DNA of 64,000 nt from Coriobacteriaceae bacterium AM100-PB1-1D-6A (GCA_027660625.1 JAQDNC010000004.1:62001-126000), one strand, 5' to 3'. Positions 17,811-27,606 are shown, numbered from the stretch's first letter. A program made the numbers and translations. Notes: generated from the letters alone by a model not told the origin.

Positions 17811-19091
17811 ATGCTCGCATCTCTTTTCTCAAAGCCTCAATCGTCGCTGTCCGTGCAGGCCAAGCGCCTGGTGGCAATGCGCTTCCTCATCTACACCGGT
17901 TTTCAGACCAGCTACTTTATCGGCGTCATCGGAACGCTCACCTATGCAGACGATGCCTCAGTCGTGGCGACATCGCTGGCCGTCCTGTTTATGAATGTAT
18001 TTGTGATCCTGGGGTCCTTTGCGGGCAGCGCGGCGCTCGACGCCTGGGGTCCGCGCCGCCATTTCTTGCTGAGCATCATCGGCGCTCTCGCAACTGGCGC
18101 GGCAATCATCGCCTTTGGTAGCGCGACCGGCGTCGTCCTGCTCGGCGCGGTGTTTCTGGGCTTTACGATGGGATTCGCCCAGCCCATCGCCACGTCCTAT
18201 CCGGCCTACCTCACCGACGATCCTGTCGAGCTCAAAGACATCAACTCCGCCATCGCCATGTTTTCAAACGTGAGTATCATCGTTGGCCCCACGCTGGGCG
18301 GCTTTGTCGCGGCGGCTGCGTCGTCGCGCGCGGTGTTCGTGCTTATGATGCTCTTTACCGTGCTGGCGTTCGTCGTCGGTTGGGGCTTTAGGCCGCAGAC
18401 CAGCCATATCGCCGGGCATGCGGATACCGATTCGACAGAGGAAGGGGAGCGTGCGGGACGAAGCTCCAACCCTAGCACGTCCGCCCGCGCCACCTTCGCA
18501 GCCAGCATCAAGACGGTCTTCACCAACAGCGTCCTCGCGCTACTTTTCTGCATCATTTTTCTTTCGAACTTTGGCTACGGTGCCTTCGATCCGCTCGAGT
18601 CGTTTTTCTATCGCGATGTTCTGCACGTTGGCGTTGAGTGGATGGGCTGGCTCTCGTCTGCCTGCGGTGTCGGCGCGGTGCTGGGTGCCGTGCTCGCGCT
18701 CCGCTTGCCGCCGCACCTGGTCAACCTTAAAACGCTGCTCGTGGCGCTTATGTCCGTGGGCCTGGGAAGTCTGCTCTATGTGGGGACACCGTACGTGGGC
18801 GTGGCCCTTGTCGGCCAGATCGCCCTGGGTATAGCTTGGGGTGTCGTCAACCCGCTCCACAACACCATTGTGCAGACGACGGCTCCGCTCGAGCAGCTTG
18901 GTCGCGTCAATTCGGTCATGGGCTTTGGCAATATGTTCGCTGGTGTGGCCCCTCTGGCGATTGCCCCGTGGCTGGCGGCAACATTTGGCGTACAACGGAC
19001 ACTCGTGGGGGCAGGCATGGTCGTGACGGCGGTTCCCGCGGCACTGCTGCTGTTTGGACGCAATCACTTGGAACGTGCCGTAAAGCAGTAA
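17811..19091 (+). CDS. MFS transporter of unknown substrate
   Basis: This 426-residue membrane protein has about twelve hydrophobic segments and a polar cytoplasmic loop between segments 6 and 7 (HIAGHADTDSTEEGERAGRSS), as is usual for the major facilitator superfamily. The start at 17811 follows AAGGAG; an upstream ATG at 17772 lacks a site. The substrate cannot be assigned. It stands alone between two palindromic repeats. A role in efflux is the default guess. Confidence 0.8.
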   Translation: MLASLFSKPQSSLSVQAKRLVAMRFLIYTGFQTSYFIGVIGTLTYADDASVVATSLAVLFMNVFVILGSFAGSAALDAWGPRRHFLLSIIGALATGAAIIAFGSATGVVLLGAVFLGFTMGFAQPIATSYPAYLTDDPVELKDINSAIAMFSNVSIIVGPTLGGFVAAAASSRAVFVLMMLFTVLAFVVGWGFRPQTSHIAGHADTDSTEEGERAGRSSNPSTSARATFAASIKTVFTNSVLALLFCIIFLSNFGYGAFDPLESFFYRDVLHVGVEWMGWLSSACGVGAVLGAVLALRLPPHLVNLKTLLVALMSVGLGSLLYVGTPYVGVALVGQIALGIAWGVVNPLHNTIVQTTAPLEQLGRVNSVMGFGNMFAGVAPLAIAPWLAATFGVQRTLVGAGMVVTAVPAALLLFGRNHLERAVKQ

Positions 19092-19092
19092 G

Positions 19093-19157
19093 AAACCATC
19101 ACAACATTCGGTAAAAATCGCGATTCTGCCGAAAAACGTCGAATGTTGTGATGGTTT
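19093..19157. repeat. ACAACATTCG palindromic repeat, copy 3
   Basis: Eighteen-base perfect arms at 19093-19110 and 19140-19157 start two bases behind the MFS gene. The interior is in the opposite orientation to copies 1 and 2. Confidence 0.85.
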
Positions 19158-19176
19158 GGCCCGTAGACGCCGCGAT

Positions 19177-19213
19177 CACCACAAAGGGGCCAGGCGCCTT
19201 TGTGGTGGTTTTT
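19177..19213 (+). repeat. GGGACAGG-family palindromic repeat
   Basis: CACCACAAAGG pairs with CCTTTGTGGTG around a GGCCAGGCG loop and is followed by TTTTT. It is a one-base variant of the core motif, placed as a terminator after the MFS gene and copy 3 of the other repeat. Confidence 0.7.
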
Positions 19214-19302
19214 GCTTTGACAGGCCGCGCCTGCGCCTTGGTATACCATGTACACCGTTCGCGAATACGCCCCACACCGCCGCACAACCCAGAAAGGCCC
19301 CC

Positions 19303-20124
19303 ATGGACACCACCTTCAGCCACATCAAAGCCGTGTTCTGCGATATCGACGGTACGCTGCTCACGAGCCAGCACACGGTGTCCCCGCGCACCGTGGCGGC
19401 GATCCGCGCCCTGCGCGAGCGTGGCGTGCTCTTTGGCCTGTGCACCGGGCGCGACGCCCACGCGACCGAGGCCATGTACGAGCTCTGGGGCATCGAAGGC
19501 CTGGTGGACGTGCTCGTGGGCTGTGGCGGCGCCGAGGTCATCGACCGCGCGCACGACATCAACGAGCTGAGCTATCCACTGCCGGGCGAGACTATCGCGC
19601 GCATCTGCAAGCACATGGCGGACCTTCCGGCAACACCCATCTGCCCCCGAGGCGGCGTGTTCTACGTGCCCGAGAGCAACGCGTGCGTCGAGCACCTGTC
19701 GCGCGTCGACGGCGTGCCCTACCAGGTGGTCGATTTTGCCGAGTTTTTGCGCGAGCCGCAGCCCAAGGTGATGTTTACCATGGCGCCCGAGGTAATGCCG
19801 CGGGTGATTGAGCGGGCGTCGACGCTCGCTGACGACACCGTTAAGGCGGCTGCCCTGCAAACCACGCAGCGGCTCTACGAGTTCATGGATCCGCGCGTGT
19901 CCAAGACGCGCGGCCTTGTGCGCGTGGCGGAGCTCAACGACATGGAGCTCCAGAACATCTGCGTGTTTGGCGATGCCGATAACGACACCTGCATGGTGGC
20001 TGATGCCGGCGTGGGCGTGGCCATGGCAAATGGCAGCGATGCCACCCGTGCCGCCGCCGACTTTGTAACCGCCAGCAACGACGAAGACGGCATCGCGATC
20101 TTTATCGAGGAACATCTGCTGTAG
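19303..20124 (+). CDS. Cof-type HAD-IIB phosphatase
   Basis: This 273-residue cytoplasmic hydrolase has HAD motif I DIDGTLL near residue 13, motif II in LCTGRD and motif IV GDADNDTCMVADAGVGVAMANG near the C-terminus, with a large C2-type cap between. Cof-type enzymes dephosphorylate small sugar phosphates or cofactors such as pyridoxal or flavin phosphates; the substrate here is unknown. The start at 19303 follows GAAAGG; the longer frame from 19156 runs through the repeat elements and is rejected. Confidence 0.85.
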   Translation: MDTTFSHIKAVFCDIDGTLLTSQHTVSPRTVAAIRALRERGVLFGLCTGRDAHATEAMYELWGIEGLVDVLVGCGGAEVIDRAHDINELSYPLPGETIARICKHMADLPATPICPRGGVFYVPESNACVEHLSRVDGVPYQVVDFAEFLREPQPKVMFTMAPEVMPRVIERASTLADDTVKAAALQTTQRLYEFMDPRVSKTRGLVRVAELNDMELQNICVFGDADNDTCMVADAGVGVAMANGSDATRAAADFVTASNDEDGIAIFIEEHLL

Positions 20125-20136
20125 CGCTGGGGGAGA

Positions 20137-20171
20137 ACCACCACAGAAGGGGGCAGGCTCTTTTGCGGTGG
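20137..20171. repeat. degenerate GGGACAGG-family repeat
   Basis: ACCACCACAGAAGGGGGCAG followed by CTCTTTTGCGGTGG keeps the outline of the palindrome but with several mismatches. It follows the HAD gene. Confidence 0.55.
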
Positions 20172-20511
20172 CCTCAGGCGATTTGGGCGAATTGATACCT
20201 AAGATCTGTGGGAAAATTCAAATATTGTTGTCTGAACATCATGCTTCTAACCACCGATGGGTTTAAGATATTCTCATCAATTTGGTAGGATATTCATCCC
20301 GGTTGATGATCTACCGCTCACGGTCGATTTTCGACCGTTCACAGGATGTTTGCTCTTGAGCAAAATGTTGTGCAAATAAATCTAATGCCATTAAAAAATA
20401 ATACGCAACTAAATTACCAGCAGAAACAAAAAATAGATAGCGAATAAACGAAGACAAATCCGAGCAATTGTCAAGAGAATTGAGAACTCACTACAAAACT
20501 ATCGGTTTTTG

Positions 20512-20540
20512 TTGCTCAGATGTTTAAACAATCTTATAAT
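20512..20540 (+). promoter_or_regulatory. sigma-A-type promoter of the pilus operon
   Basis: TTGCTC at 20512-20517 and a perfect TATAAT at 20535-20540 are 17 bases apart. The start codon of the first pilus gene is at 20630, leaving an 80-base leader. Confidence 0.75.
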
Positions 20541-20629
20541 TGCATTACTAAACGAGCGCAATTACAGATTGCGCAGATACGTTTGATAGGGAAAGAGCAA
20601 GATCGCGGTCTCTTGGGGAGGAGACATCG

Positions 20630-23600
20630 ATGAAAGCGAATTCGGACAAATCTAAGCAGAGTAATAAAGCGACGCGCCGTGTACTGGCAGGCGTTTTGTG
20701 CGGAGCCTCCGTTTTGAGCCTGGTGCTGTCGCTCGTCATGCCCCCGATCTCGCAGGCCATTGCCAACGATGCCCAGACGGTTTCTACCGAGAAAACTGTG
20801 ATGGGGGGGGGTTCCTCCAGTGAGTCTACTGATGTAGACAACACCAACAACGGGGATACCGAAAGGCAGGATAACAACGACGTCAAGAATGACGAAGCCT
20901 CTGGGGACGCTGGTGCGGCGAGCCTGTTGCCCGATGACGCAGGGGTTGAGGATGCTGTACAGCCTGCGGATGACAGTGCTAATGATGAGGGCGATATTGC
21001 TCTAGCTGTGGAAGACGCGGACGGATATACGCAGATTAATACAGCGCAGGACCTCTACGATTACCTTCAAAAAGATAAAAAAACCGGCAAGTTTCGCCTG
21101 AATGCCGATGTCGAGTATGCAAGTGACATTACGTTGGGCGCAGGTGAGGTGACCTTAGATTTAAATGGTCACAAGATTAAGCATAATGGTACCGAATCAG
21201 GTCGCAACAACATGTCCATGTTCAATGTGCCTGCGGGCGCGACGCTCACGATTGAGGATCTGCAGCAGGCGGCTGATAACAAGTTCGAGCAGGGTGGCGA
21301 CAAAAACGGCAACCTTGCTAAGCTCGATTACGACGGCACAACGCCCAGTATGCTCACTTACTACGTGACTGAGTCGACTTCGAGTGACACTGCTACTACC
21401 GAGACCCTTTTCAAGCACGAGGTTGCCATCAATGGCGCCATCGTGGGCACCACTACTGGCTCCACAATGAAGCTCATCAACGTCTGTGGCGGTACGTTTA
21501 ACCTTCAAAGCGGCGTGCTGACCACGAATCAGGACGCAAATGTTCGCCACCTGATTTATGCCGATAACGGCTCTACCGTCAACATGAGTGGCGGATACGT
21601 TTGTGGTGCTTCTATGGGCCGCGTTGGTGCTGGTGCTGGAATTCATGTTGAGGGTGAGGGCTCAACCCTGGTGATCTCTGACGGCGTAATCGCTGGTAAC
21701 TATGCCCCCAGTGGCGGCGGCGTTTATGCCCTGAATTCTAGGGTAGACATGGTTGGCGGGATTATCTCCGGTAACGGTACAAATGATAATCAAAGCGGTT
21801 ATGGCGCGGGAATTTGTGCTGAGAACTCTAATGTGACCATTACGGGTGGTTACATTACTAACAACAGGTATCAGCACTATATCGATCAAGAAGGCAACAC
21901 GAAGCATCTCGGCAACGGTTGTCACGGTGGTGGCGGCATTGCTGCCTTTAGCTCCACTGAAGGACAGAAAAAAGGCAGTTTGGTTATTAGCGGCGGCTAC
22001 ATCACGGGCAACTACTCTGCCGAGGCTGGCGGCGGCGTTTATGCTGGCGCTTGGAATAAACCTCTTTCCGGATTTACGTTTTCTGATGGAATCATCGCCA
22101 GCAATGTGGCGCAAAACTCGGAGGGTGGCGGCATCCGTATCGCTGCGCCTACAGTTGGCGATTTTAATGTGAGCGGCAAGAAAGCCTACATCACTAACAA
22201 TACGACCAATACCACCAACGACTGGGGTGGCGGCGGCGTGTTCGTTCAGGGTAGTAGTGACCAAGGCATTAAATCGGCGAGCCTCAATATATATAATGCG
22301 CTGATTACCAACAATCATGCCAATGGCTTTGGCGGCGGGTTTGCCGCTTGCCCGACTGGTAAGACTGCCATTACCGATACCAATGGCATCGCGATTTTCG
22401 GTAATTCTGACGGTAAACCTGACGGTAGTGGTTATAACCGATCGGGTGGCACACACGAAAAGACCGATGACAAGGATGAAAACGATGGCGGCGAAATAAC
22501 TGATAAGTTTAAAAATGCCGGTCACCAGGACCTTTTTCTTATTCGCGATAGTAATAACGCTGAATCGCTGCCGTATATCGCTGCCGTAACAGGTCAGATG
22601 CTTGGCGGCGGTGCTGCTAACTGGTCGGGCACGATCGACAAAACACCAACGTCTATCGGCAAGTACGAGGGCGCCCAAGCTAAGTACATGATTGGCCTTA
22701 AATCTAAGCCGATTCAGGAAGATATGGATGCTGCTACCGCGGCTGCGTCCCTCTTCATCACGGGCAACAGATCCAACATTCACGGTGGCGGCATCATGAC
22801 CAACGGCGACGTAACCGCTGGCTCCACCACGCAGGTGAGCGTGTATCCCAAGATGAAGCTCAACGGCACTAAGGCACTGACGGGCCGCGCGCTTGATGCG
22901 GGAGAATTTAAGTTCCAGCTCTTGAAGCAGAACAAGAATGATCAGGTTCCTAGCTTTGATATTGATGGCAAATTGCAGCTCAATGGCTGCTCAAAAATTG
23001 GCGATGGGGTCACGAACAACGCTGACGGTAGCTTTGCCTTTGATTTAGGCAGGGTCTACTCCGATGACCCGGTTGTCTACTACCTAGTTGAGGATCCCGG
23101 TGACAAGCCCGTTTCTGGTGTGACTTACGACAAGACTATCTACAAGATTGAGTTTAAAACAACGAAGCTCAAGGAACAGAGTGTGCTGGGCATTACATAC
23201 ACCTACTACTCGGTTAATGAAGCAAAGGTCACTAATGTCACTGATCCTACCAAAGGGAGCACGACGGCGATCGTCCAGTCCGATGACAGTAATGTGTCCA
23301 TTAATCTCACGACCGAAAAGACCTTTACAAATAAATACACAGCCGAGGGCTCTTGGACACCTCAGGTGACCAAGAAGGTCGTCGGCGGCGAGCTGAAGAA
23401 GTTCAAGTTTGAACTTGCGAACGACGAGAGCTTCACCAATCCGGAAACGGTAATAGTCGATCTGTCGAAAGCTACAACCGACGAAAACGGCAACGAGACT
23501 GCGCCGGTCAAATTCGCGAAGAAGTACTATGAGCTCAAGGACCTTGAAAATGGATCCAAGACCTTCTTTTACTACGTGCACGAGATAAACGAAAGCACGA

Positions 23601-23932
23601 CCTATCCGCATTACAAGTTTGATCAGTCGGTATATAGGTTCAAGGTTGTGGCAACGGATAACACCAAAGGAGGGATCGACTGTACGGTGACCTACAAAAA
23701 AGGGATCGTTAACTCCGACGGTAAGTGGGTAGACGACGATCCCGCGGACCACGACCTCACCGACACCTCCACCCCCACCTTCACCAACACCTACTCCACC
23801 TCTTTGCCCCTTTCTGGTATGTCGGGCGTCACTCTGACGTACCTTGCCGGCGCGGCGGTGCTTTGCGCTGCTGCGGCCTGGATGCACATTCGTCGCAAGG
23901 CGAATGCGAAGGGAGGCGAGCGTCGTGAATAA
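20630..23932 (+). CDS. large LPXTG-type pilus tip adhesin with beta-helix and pilin isopeptide domains
   Basis: This 1100-residue surface protein has a signal peptide (residues 1-47, basic N-terminus then a hydrophobic segment ending near SQAIAND), an acidic Asn/Asp-rich linker (55-130), a right-handed beta-helix-like region of Gly/Asn repeats at about 180-600 (GGYITNN, GGGVYA, ISGGYITGNYS), two pilin isopeptide-linkage (FctA-type) domains near 740-880 and 905-1045, and a sorting signal LPLSG at 1059-1063 followed by a hydrophobic segment and basic tail. Being first, largest and beta-helical, it is probably the tip adhesin. A tract of nine G at 20803-20811 falls at codons 58-61; slippage there would cut the protein near residue 65. 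GGGGAGGAG precedes the start. The next gene overlaps its stop codon. Confidence 0.85.
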   Translation: MKANSDKSKQSNKATRRVLAGVLCGASVLSLVLSLVMPPISQAIANDAQTVSTEKTVMGGGSSSESTDVDNTNNGDTERQDNNDVKNDEASGDAGAASLLPDDAGVEDAVQPADDSANDEGDIALAVEDADGYTQINTAQDLYDYLQKDKKTGKFRLNADVEYASDITLGAGEVTLDLNGHKIKHNGTESGRNNMSMFNVPAGATLTIEDLQQAADNKFEQGGDKNGNLAKLDYDGTTPSMLTYYVTESTSSDTATTETLFKHEVAINGAIVGTTTGSTMKLINVCGGTFNLQSGVLTTNQDANVRHLIYADNGSTVNMSGGYVCGASMGRVGAGAGIHVEGEGSTLVISDGVIAGNYAPSGGGVYALNSRVDMVGGIISGNGTNDNQSGYGAGICAENSNVTITGGYITNNRYQHYIDQEGNTKHLGNGCHGGGGIAAFSSTEGQKKGSLVISGGYITGNYSAEAGGGVYAGAWNKPLSGFTFSDGIIASNVAQNSEGGGIRIAAPTVGDFNVSGKKAYITNNTTNTTNDWGGGGVFVQGSSDQGIKSASLNIYNALITNNHANGFGGGFAACPTGKTAITDTNGIAIFGNSDGKPDGSGYNRSGGTHEKTDDKDENDGGEITDKFKNAGHQDLFLIRDSNNAESLPYIAAVTGQMLGGGAANWSGTIDKTPTSIGKYEGAQAKYMIGLKSKPIQEDMDAATAAASLFITGNRSNIHGGGIMTNGDVTAGSTTQVSVYPKMKLNGTKALTGRALDAGEFKFQLLKQNKNDQVPSFDIDGKLQLNGCSKIGDGVTNNADGSFAFDLGRVYSDDPVVYYLVEDPGDKPVSGVTYDKTIYKIEFKTTKLKEQSVLGITYTYYSVNEAKVTNVTDPTKGSTTAIVQSDDSNVSINLTTEKTFTNKYTAEGSWTPQVTKKVVGGELKKFKFELANDESFTNPETVIVDLSKATTDENGNETAPVKFAKKYYELKDLENGSKTFFYYVHEINESTTYPHYKFDQSVYRFKVVATDNTKGGIDCTVTYKKGIVNSDGKWVDDDPADHDLTDTSTPTFTNTYSTSLPLSGMSGVTLTYLAGAAVLCAAAAWMHIRRKANAKGGERRE
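20803..20811 (+). repeat. nine-G homopolymer within the adhesin gene
   Basis: Nine consecutive G occur at codons 58-61 of the tip adhesin, just after the signal peptide. Tracts of this length are prone to slipped-strand mispairing, so this is a candidate phase-variation switch. Confidence 0.7.
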
Positions 23933-25592
23933 GAAAGTTTGCTCCTTCCCGATCTTGTTTGCGCTGCTTGCCCTCCTGATCGGCACCTGCGCGGTTGTGT
24001 TCCCCGCATCCGCGCAGGCCGCGCCGACCTCGACCGGTTCCATCACGGTGAGTGGCACCGTGGCGCGCAGCTACGACGCCTACCAGATCTTTAGCGCCAA
24101 CGTCGTCGACGGCGACAGCGACGCCAAGATCGCCACCGACCTCGCCTGGGCAAGCGACGCCGTGCGCGACGCCGTACTGCCCGTGCTGCACAGCGCCGGC
24201 ATGCCCAATTCCCAGACCACCGCGCAGGAAGCTGCCGAGTGGCTCAACACCGATTCCCACCTTACGAGCGCGCTGAGCACACAGCTCGCTCGTTCCCTCC
24301 AGAGCTCTGGCGCTGTGCCCGTGGCCCTTAATGCGGGCACGGCGGCCGAGCTGTCCTGCGGCTACTGGCTCATCGTCGCCGACGACGACGCCATCGCCCA
24401 GAACGAGGCCGGCACCGCGCCGATCATGGCCCTGGTCGGCGGCAGCGCCGTCACCGTCAAGCCCAAGGCGGCGACGCCCAAGGTCCAAAAGCACGTGCTG
24501 GAGGACAGCACCGACGCCTGGCAGAAGGCCGCCGACGCCACGGTCGCCGATGACCTGTACTGGCGCCTCTCTGCCACGGTCCCGGCGGGTCTTACCGCCT
24601 ACGACACCTATACGGTGCGGTTCGTCGACACCATGAGCGCGGGACTCGACCCCTCCAAGGTGGTCGCGAGCATGCGCGTGTACGTGGCGGCGGGCGCGGA
24701 CGGCGGCTTCGGCGCCGTCTCGACCGGCAGGGACGGCCGTGCCGGTACCGAGCCCGCGAAGGGCTGGACCGACATCACGGCCCAGTGCGCCACCAAGGTA
24801 GCGGCGGACGGAACCTTCACTGTGTGCACCAGCGACCTGATCGCCACGCTCGGCGGGGCCGACGCCTTTACCGCGGGCGCCCGCGTGGTCGCCGTGTACA
24901 ATGCGCCGCTCAACAGCGCGTGCAACCACGGCATCGCGAAGGGCAACCCCAACGAGGTCTACCTGCGCTACCCGCGTTCTCCCTTTGCCGACCAGTCCGA
25001 CGACGCCGGCTTCACCCGCACGCCGAGCGACGATGCGTGCGCTTACACCTGGGATCTCGCGCTCACCAAGCGCGGCAGCGACGGCGACAAGCCGCTGCCC
25101 GGGGCGGTTCTGAGCATCGCCGACGATCGCGGCCGCACGCTGGCGGCCGACGGCACGTGGGATGCGGAGGGCAAGGCCACCGTCACCACGGGCGAGGACG
25201 GCCGCGTGACCGTCTCGGGCGTGGACTCGGGCAAGCTGGAGGTCCGCGAGCTCAAGGCGCCCAAGGGCTACACCGCCTTTGAGGGCACGCGCTCCGTGAC
25301 GGTCAAGGCCGAGGGCCTGGACGTCGACCAGGTGGCCGCCGCCAAGCCCAAACTCACCATCACGGCCGAGTCGCCCCTGCGCGCCGACAGCGCGGACGGG
25401 TCGACGGGCAGCCTGGAGGCGTCGCTCATCAACACGCCCACCGGCACACCCCCTAGCATTACCACCGGAGGCTTTATGCCCTCGACTGGCGATATGGCAA
25501 TGTACGCCGCGGCCGCCGCAGCGGTCGCCGGAGCCGCGCTCCTCGTGGTCGCGCTCCTGGTCAAGCGGGGAGGTGGCAGCCATAAAGAGTAG
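23925..25592 (+). CDS. LPXTG-type pilin, probable ancillary subunit
   Basis: This 555-residue exported pilin has a signal peptide (residues 1-34, ending SAQAAP), an N-terminal domain (SYDAYQIFSANVVDGDSDAKIA) and a central domain resembling those of isopeptide-forming fimbrial pilins, a Cna-B-type domain near 400-485 (TWDLALTKRGSDGDKPLPGAVLSI, VRELKAPKGYTAFE), and a sorting signal MPSTG at 518-522 with a hydrophobic helix and basic tail. The GTG at 23925 follows GGGAGGCG and overlaps the preceding stop codon, giving translational coupling. It is GC-richer than the next pilin gene although they share the same layout, suggesting separate histories. It is either an ancillary/base pilin or a second shaft subunit. 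Confidence 0.8.
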   Translation: MNKKVCSFPILFALLALLIGTCAVVFPASAQAAPTSTGSITVSGTVARSYDAYQIFSANVVDGDSDAKIATDLAWASDAVRDAVLPVLHSAGMPNSQTTAQEAAEWLNTDSHLTSALSTQLARSLQSSGAVPVALNAGTAAELSCGYWLIVADDDAIAQNEAGTAPIMALVGGSAVTVKPKAATPKVQKHVLEDSTDAWQKAADATVADDLYWRLSATVPAGLTAYDTYTVRFVDTMSAGLDPSKVVASMRVYVAAGADGGFGAVSTGRDGRAGTEPAKGWTDITAQCATKVAADGTFTVCTSDLIATLGGADAFTAGARVVAVYNAPLNSACNHGIAKGNPNEVYLRYPRSPFADQSDDAGFTRTPSDDACAYTWDLALTKRGSDGDKPLPGAVLSIADDRGRTLAADGTWDAEGKATVTTGEDGRVTVSGVDSGKLEVRELKAPKGYTAFEGTRSVTVKAEGLDVDQVAAAKPKLTITAESPLRADSADGSTGSLEASLINTPTGTPPSITTGGFMPSTGDMAMYAAAAAAVAGAALLVVALLVKRGGGSHKE

Positions 25593-25700
25593 CTGGCAGC
25601 CCCACAGAGAGCGGGGCGAGACGTAGCGAAGTAGATGCTAAGACACAGACAGATGATGACCGATCGAATGAGAATCAAACGGAAAACGGAGGAAAAGAAG

Positions 25701-27506
25701 ATGAGCATGAACAAGAACATCGCACGCCTGGCAGTAACCGCCGGCCTCACAGCAGCGCTGAGCCTCGGCGGCGTCATGGCCCCGGTGACCATGGCGTTTG
25801 CTGAGGATGGTGCGACGGGCAGCATCACGATCAACCAGGTCAATGGTAACGAGAGCACCAAGTTCAAGGCGTATCAGATCTTCAAGGCAACGGTGACCGA
25901 CAAGACGGAGGGCAAGATTGCTCAGAACATCGAGTGGACTAACTCCGATCTTGGCGACAAAGTGATTAGTGCCATCGAGGGCTGGAGCGGCTACAATGCA
26001 CCCAGTGTGACTAAACTTCCCACGAAGCCCACGGCTCAGGATGTCGCCGAATTCCTTATGGCGAACGCGGGTGGTCCGATTGCGGGTTCAGCTGACGGAA
26101 CTACTAAGGGGACGCGAGTCGCTACTGATAATGTTCTCTACGCAGTCGCGAATGCCGTAAAGAATGAGACTCCGACCGCTTCTGGTATTCCAGCTGGACA
26201 GCCTTGGAATGCTACCGCCGGATCTGGTTATTACTTGTTTGTGACCGACGATAGTAGCCTGGTGGCCAGCAATAAGAACACCGGCACGTCTCCCATCTTT
26301 GCAGTCGTGGGTGGTAGTGCCGTGACCGTTTATGAGAAGACCAACATCCCAACGGTTGAGAAAAAGGTCCTCGACGATTCCAAGGTGACGGGCACTGCCA
26401 TTACTGGGGAGGACGAGGCCAATTGGAAGGATGCGGCCGACTCCCAGATCGGTCAGGTAGTGAACTATAAGCTAACCGGTACGATCGCAGATAACTACGC
26501 CAGCTATGACTCTTATTCCTATAAGTTTAAGGATACGCTGGAGAAGGGTCTTGACTACGTCGATGGCTCGCTTAGCGTTTATGCACTGAACGGTGATGCA
26601 TATACCGAGATTGCTCCGGCTAGCTACGGTGTGACTAAACCCTCTGATTCCAGGCGTGACCTGGTAGTCGATTTTAGTAAGGGCGAAAAGGGTCTGAAGT
26701 CGGCCACCGCGAAAGATGACGGACCGCTTACGATCGATGCCAACACCAAGATTGTTGTCTTCTACCAGGCAAAGCTCAACGCAAAGGCGGTTATTGCAGG
26801 GGCCAACAACGGGCTGGAGGGCAACCCCAATACTGTTACGCTCGAGTATTCTAACAACCCCATGGTCGCAGGCACTGGCACCTCGGCGCCCGACACCGTC
26901 GTGGACTATACCTACGGCCTTCAGATTAATAAGGTTGACTTGGGCACCGAAGCAGCTCTCGGGGGCGCGCAATTTACCATCACGACCACAGGTGATGAGA
27001 ATAACGGGGTGAAATACGTCGCGAAGAACGGTACGTTGAGTGATGACGAGGTTGTTTTAACGACGAACGAGAAGGGCCTCATTCAGCTTACCGGTCTTGA
27101 TGCTGGCACCTATACTGTGACCGAGAAAAACGCCCCCAATGGCTATACCGCGGTTTCGTCTTTCGAATTTACGATTGATCCGACAATTAATGATGAGGAG
27201 GGCCAGGGCTACAAGCTGACAAAGCTTGAGGGAAGGCTTGATAACAAGGGTCAGAACGACAACGTCATCTCTGGCCTCACCGACGGAAATTCTGGCGACA
27301 ACAAGCTGACGAAGAAGGACGGATCGGAGAAGAATGCCGATGGTACCTTCAACATCACCGTTGGCGATACCAAGCAGGTTGGCCTCCCGCTGACCGGTCT
27401 CAACGGTGTGACCTTCACTTGGATCGCTGGTGGCGCGGTGCTGTGCATCGGTGTGGCGCACCTCATCCGCAGCCGTAAGCAGGCCGAGGAGTCCGAGCAG
27501 GAGTAA
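25701..27506 (+). CDS. LPXTG-type backbone pilin
   Basis: This 601-residue protein has a signal peptide (residues 1-37, ending MAFAED), an N-terminal domain (FKAYQIFKATVTDKTEGKIAQN), a D2-type isopeptide-forming fimbrial domain near 225-410 (VNYKLTGTIADNYASYDSYSYKFKDTL), a Cna-B domain near 425-520 (LQINKVDLGTEAALGGAQFTI, YTVTEKNAPNGYTAVSSFEF) and a sorting signal LPLTG at 562-566. The E-box-like TVTEKNAPNGY is typical of sortase-polymerised shaft pilins. The start at 25701 follows GGAGG. It lies third in the pilus operon, ahead of the class C sortase that should polymerise it. Confidence 0.85.
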   Translation: MSMNKNIARLAVTAGLTAALSLGGVMAPVTMAFAEDGATGSITINQVNGNESTKFKAYQIFKATVTDKTEGKIAQNIEWTNSDLGDKVISAIEGWSGYNAPSVTKLPTKPTAQDVAEFLMANAGGPIAGSADGTTKGTRVATDNVLYAVANAVKNETPTASGIPAGQPWNATAGSGYYLFVTDDSSLVASNKNTGTSPIFAVVGGSAVTVYEKTNIPTVEKKVLDDSKVTGTAITGEDEANWKDAADSQIGQVVNYKLTGTIADNYASYDSYSYKFKDTLEKGLDYVDGSLSVYALNGDAYTEIAPASYGVTKPSDSRRDLVVDFSKGEKGLKSATAKDDGPLTIDANTKIVVFYQAKLNAKAVIAGANNGLEGNPNTVTLEYSNNPMVAGTGTSAPDTVVDYTYGLQINKVDLGTEAALGGAQFTITTTGDENNGVKYVAKNGTLSDDEVVLTTNEKGLIQLTGLDAGTYTVTEKNAPNGYTAVSSFEFTIDPTINDEEGQGYKLTKLEGRLDNKGQNDNVISGLTDGNSGDNKLTKKDGSEKNADGTFNITVGDTKQVGLPLTGLNGVTFTWIAGGAVLCIGVAHLIRSRKQAEESEQE

Positions 27507-27606
27507 CGCTTGCTCACCCATCCCTTTGGCAGGTGGGATGTGATGACCATGAGACTTGCGGACACTTTTCTCGTCCATCCACGTTCTTGCTTTGCCATTC
27601 TCTTTT

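Larger units (their letters stand above)
20125..20629. other. AT-rich region upstream of the pilus operon
   Basis: This 505-base gap is much richer in A+T than its surroundings. It holds a degenerate GGGACAGG repeat (20137-20171), an 8-bp hairpin ACGGTCGA/TCGACCGT at 20320-20338 and a strong promoter at 20512-20540. There is no credible coding frame. Confidence 0.6.

Noticed and set aside
20320-20338. Terminator in the AT-rich region before the pilus operon
   Set aside because: The 8-bp hairpin ACGGTCGA/TCGACCGT is perfect but is not followed by a T run.
23829-25583. 584-codon open frame antisense to the middle pilin gene
   Set aside because: It has a low-complexity composition typical of a shadow frame, while the plus strand encodes signal peptide, Cna-B domain and sorting signal.
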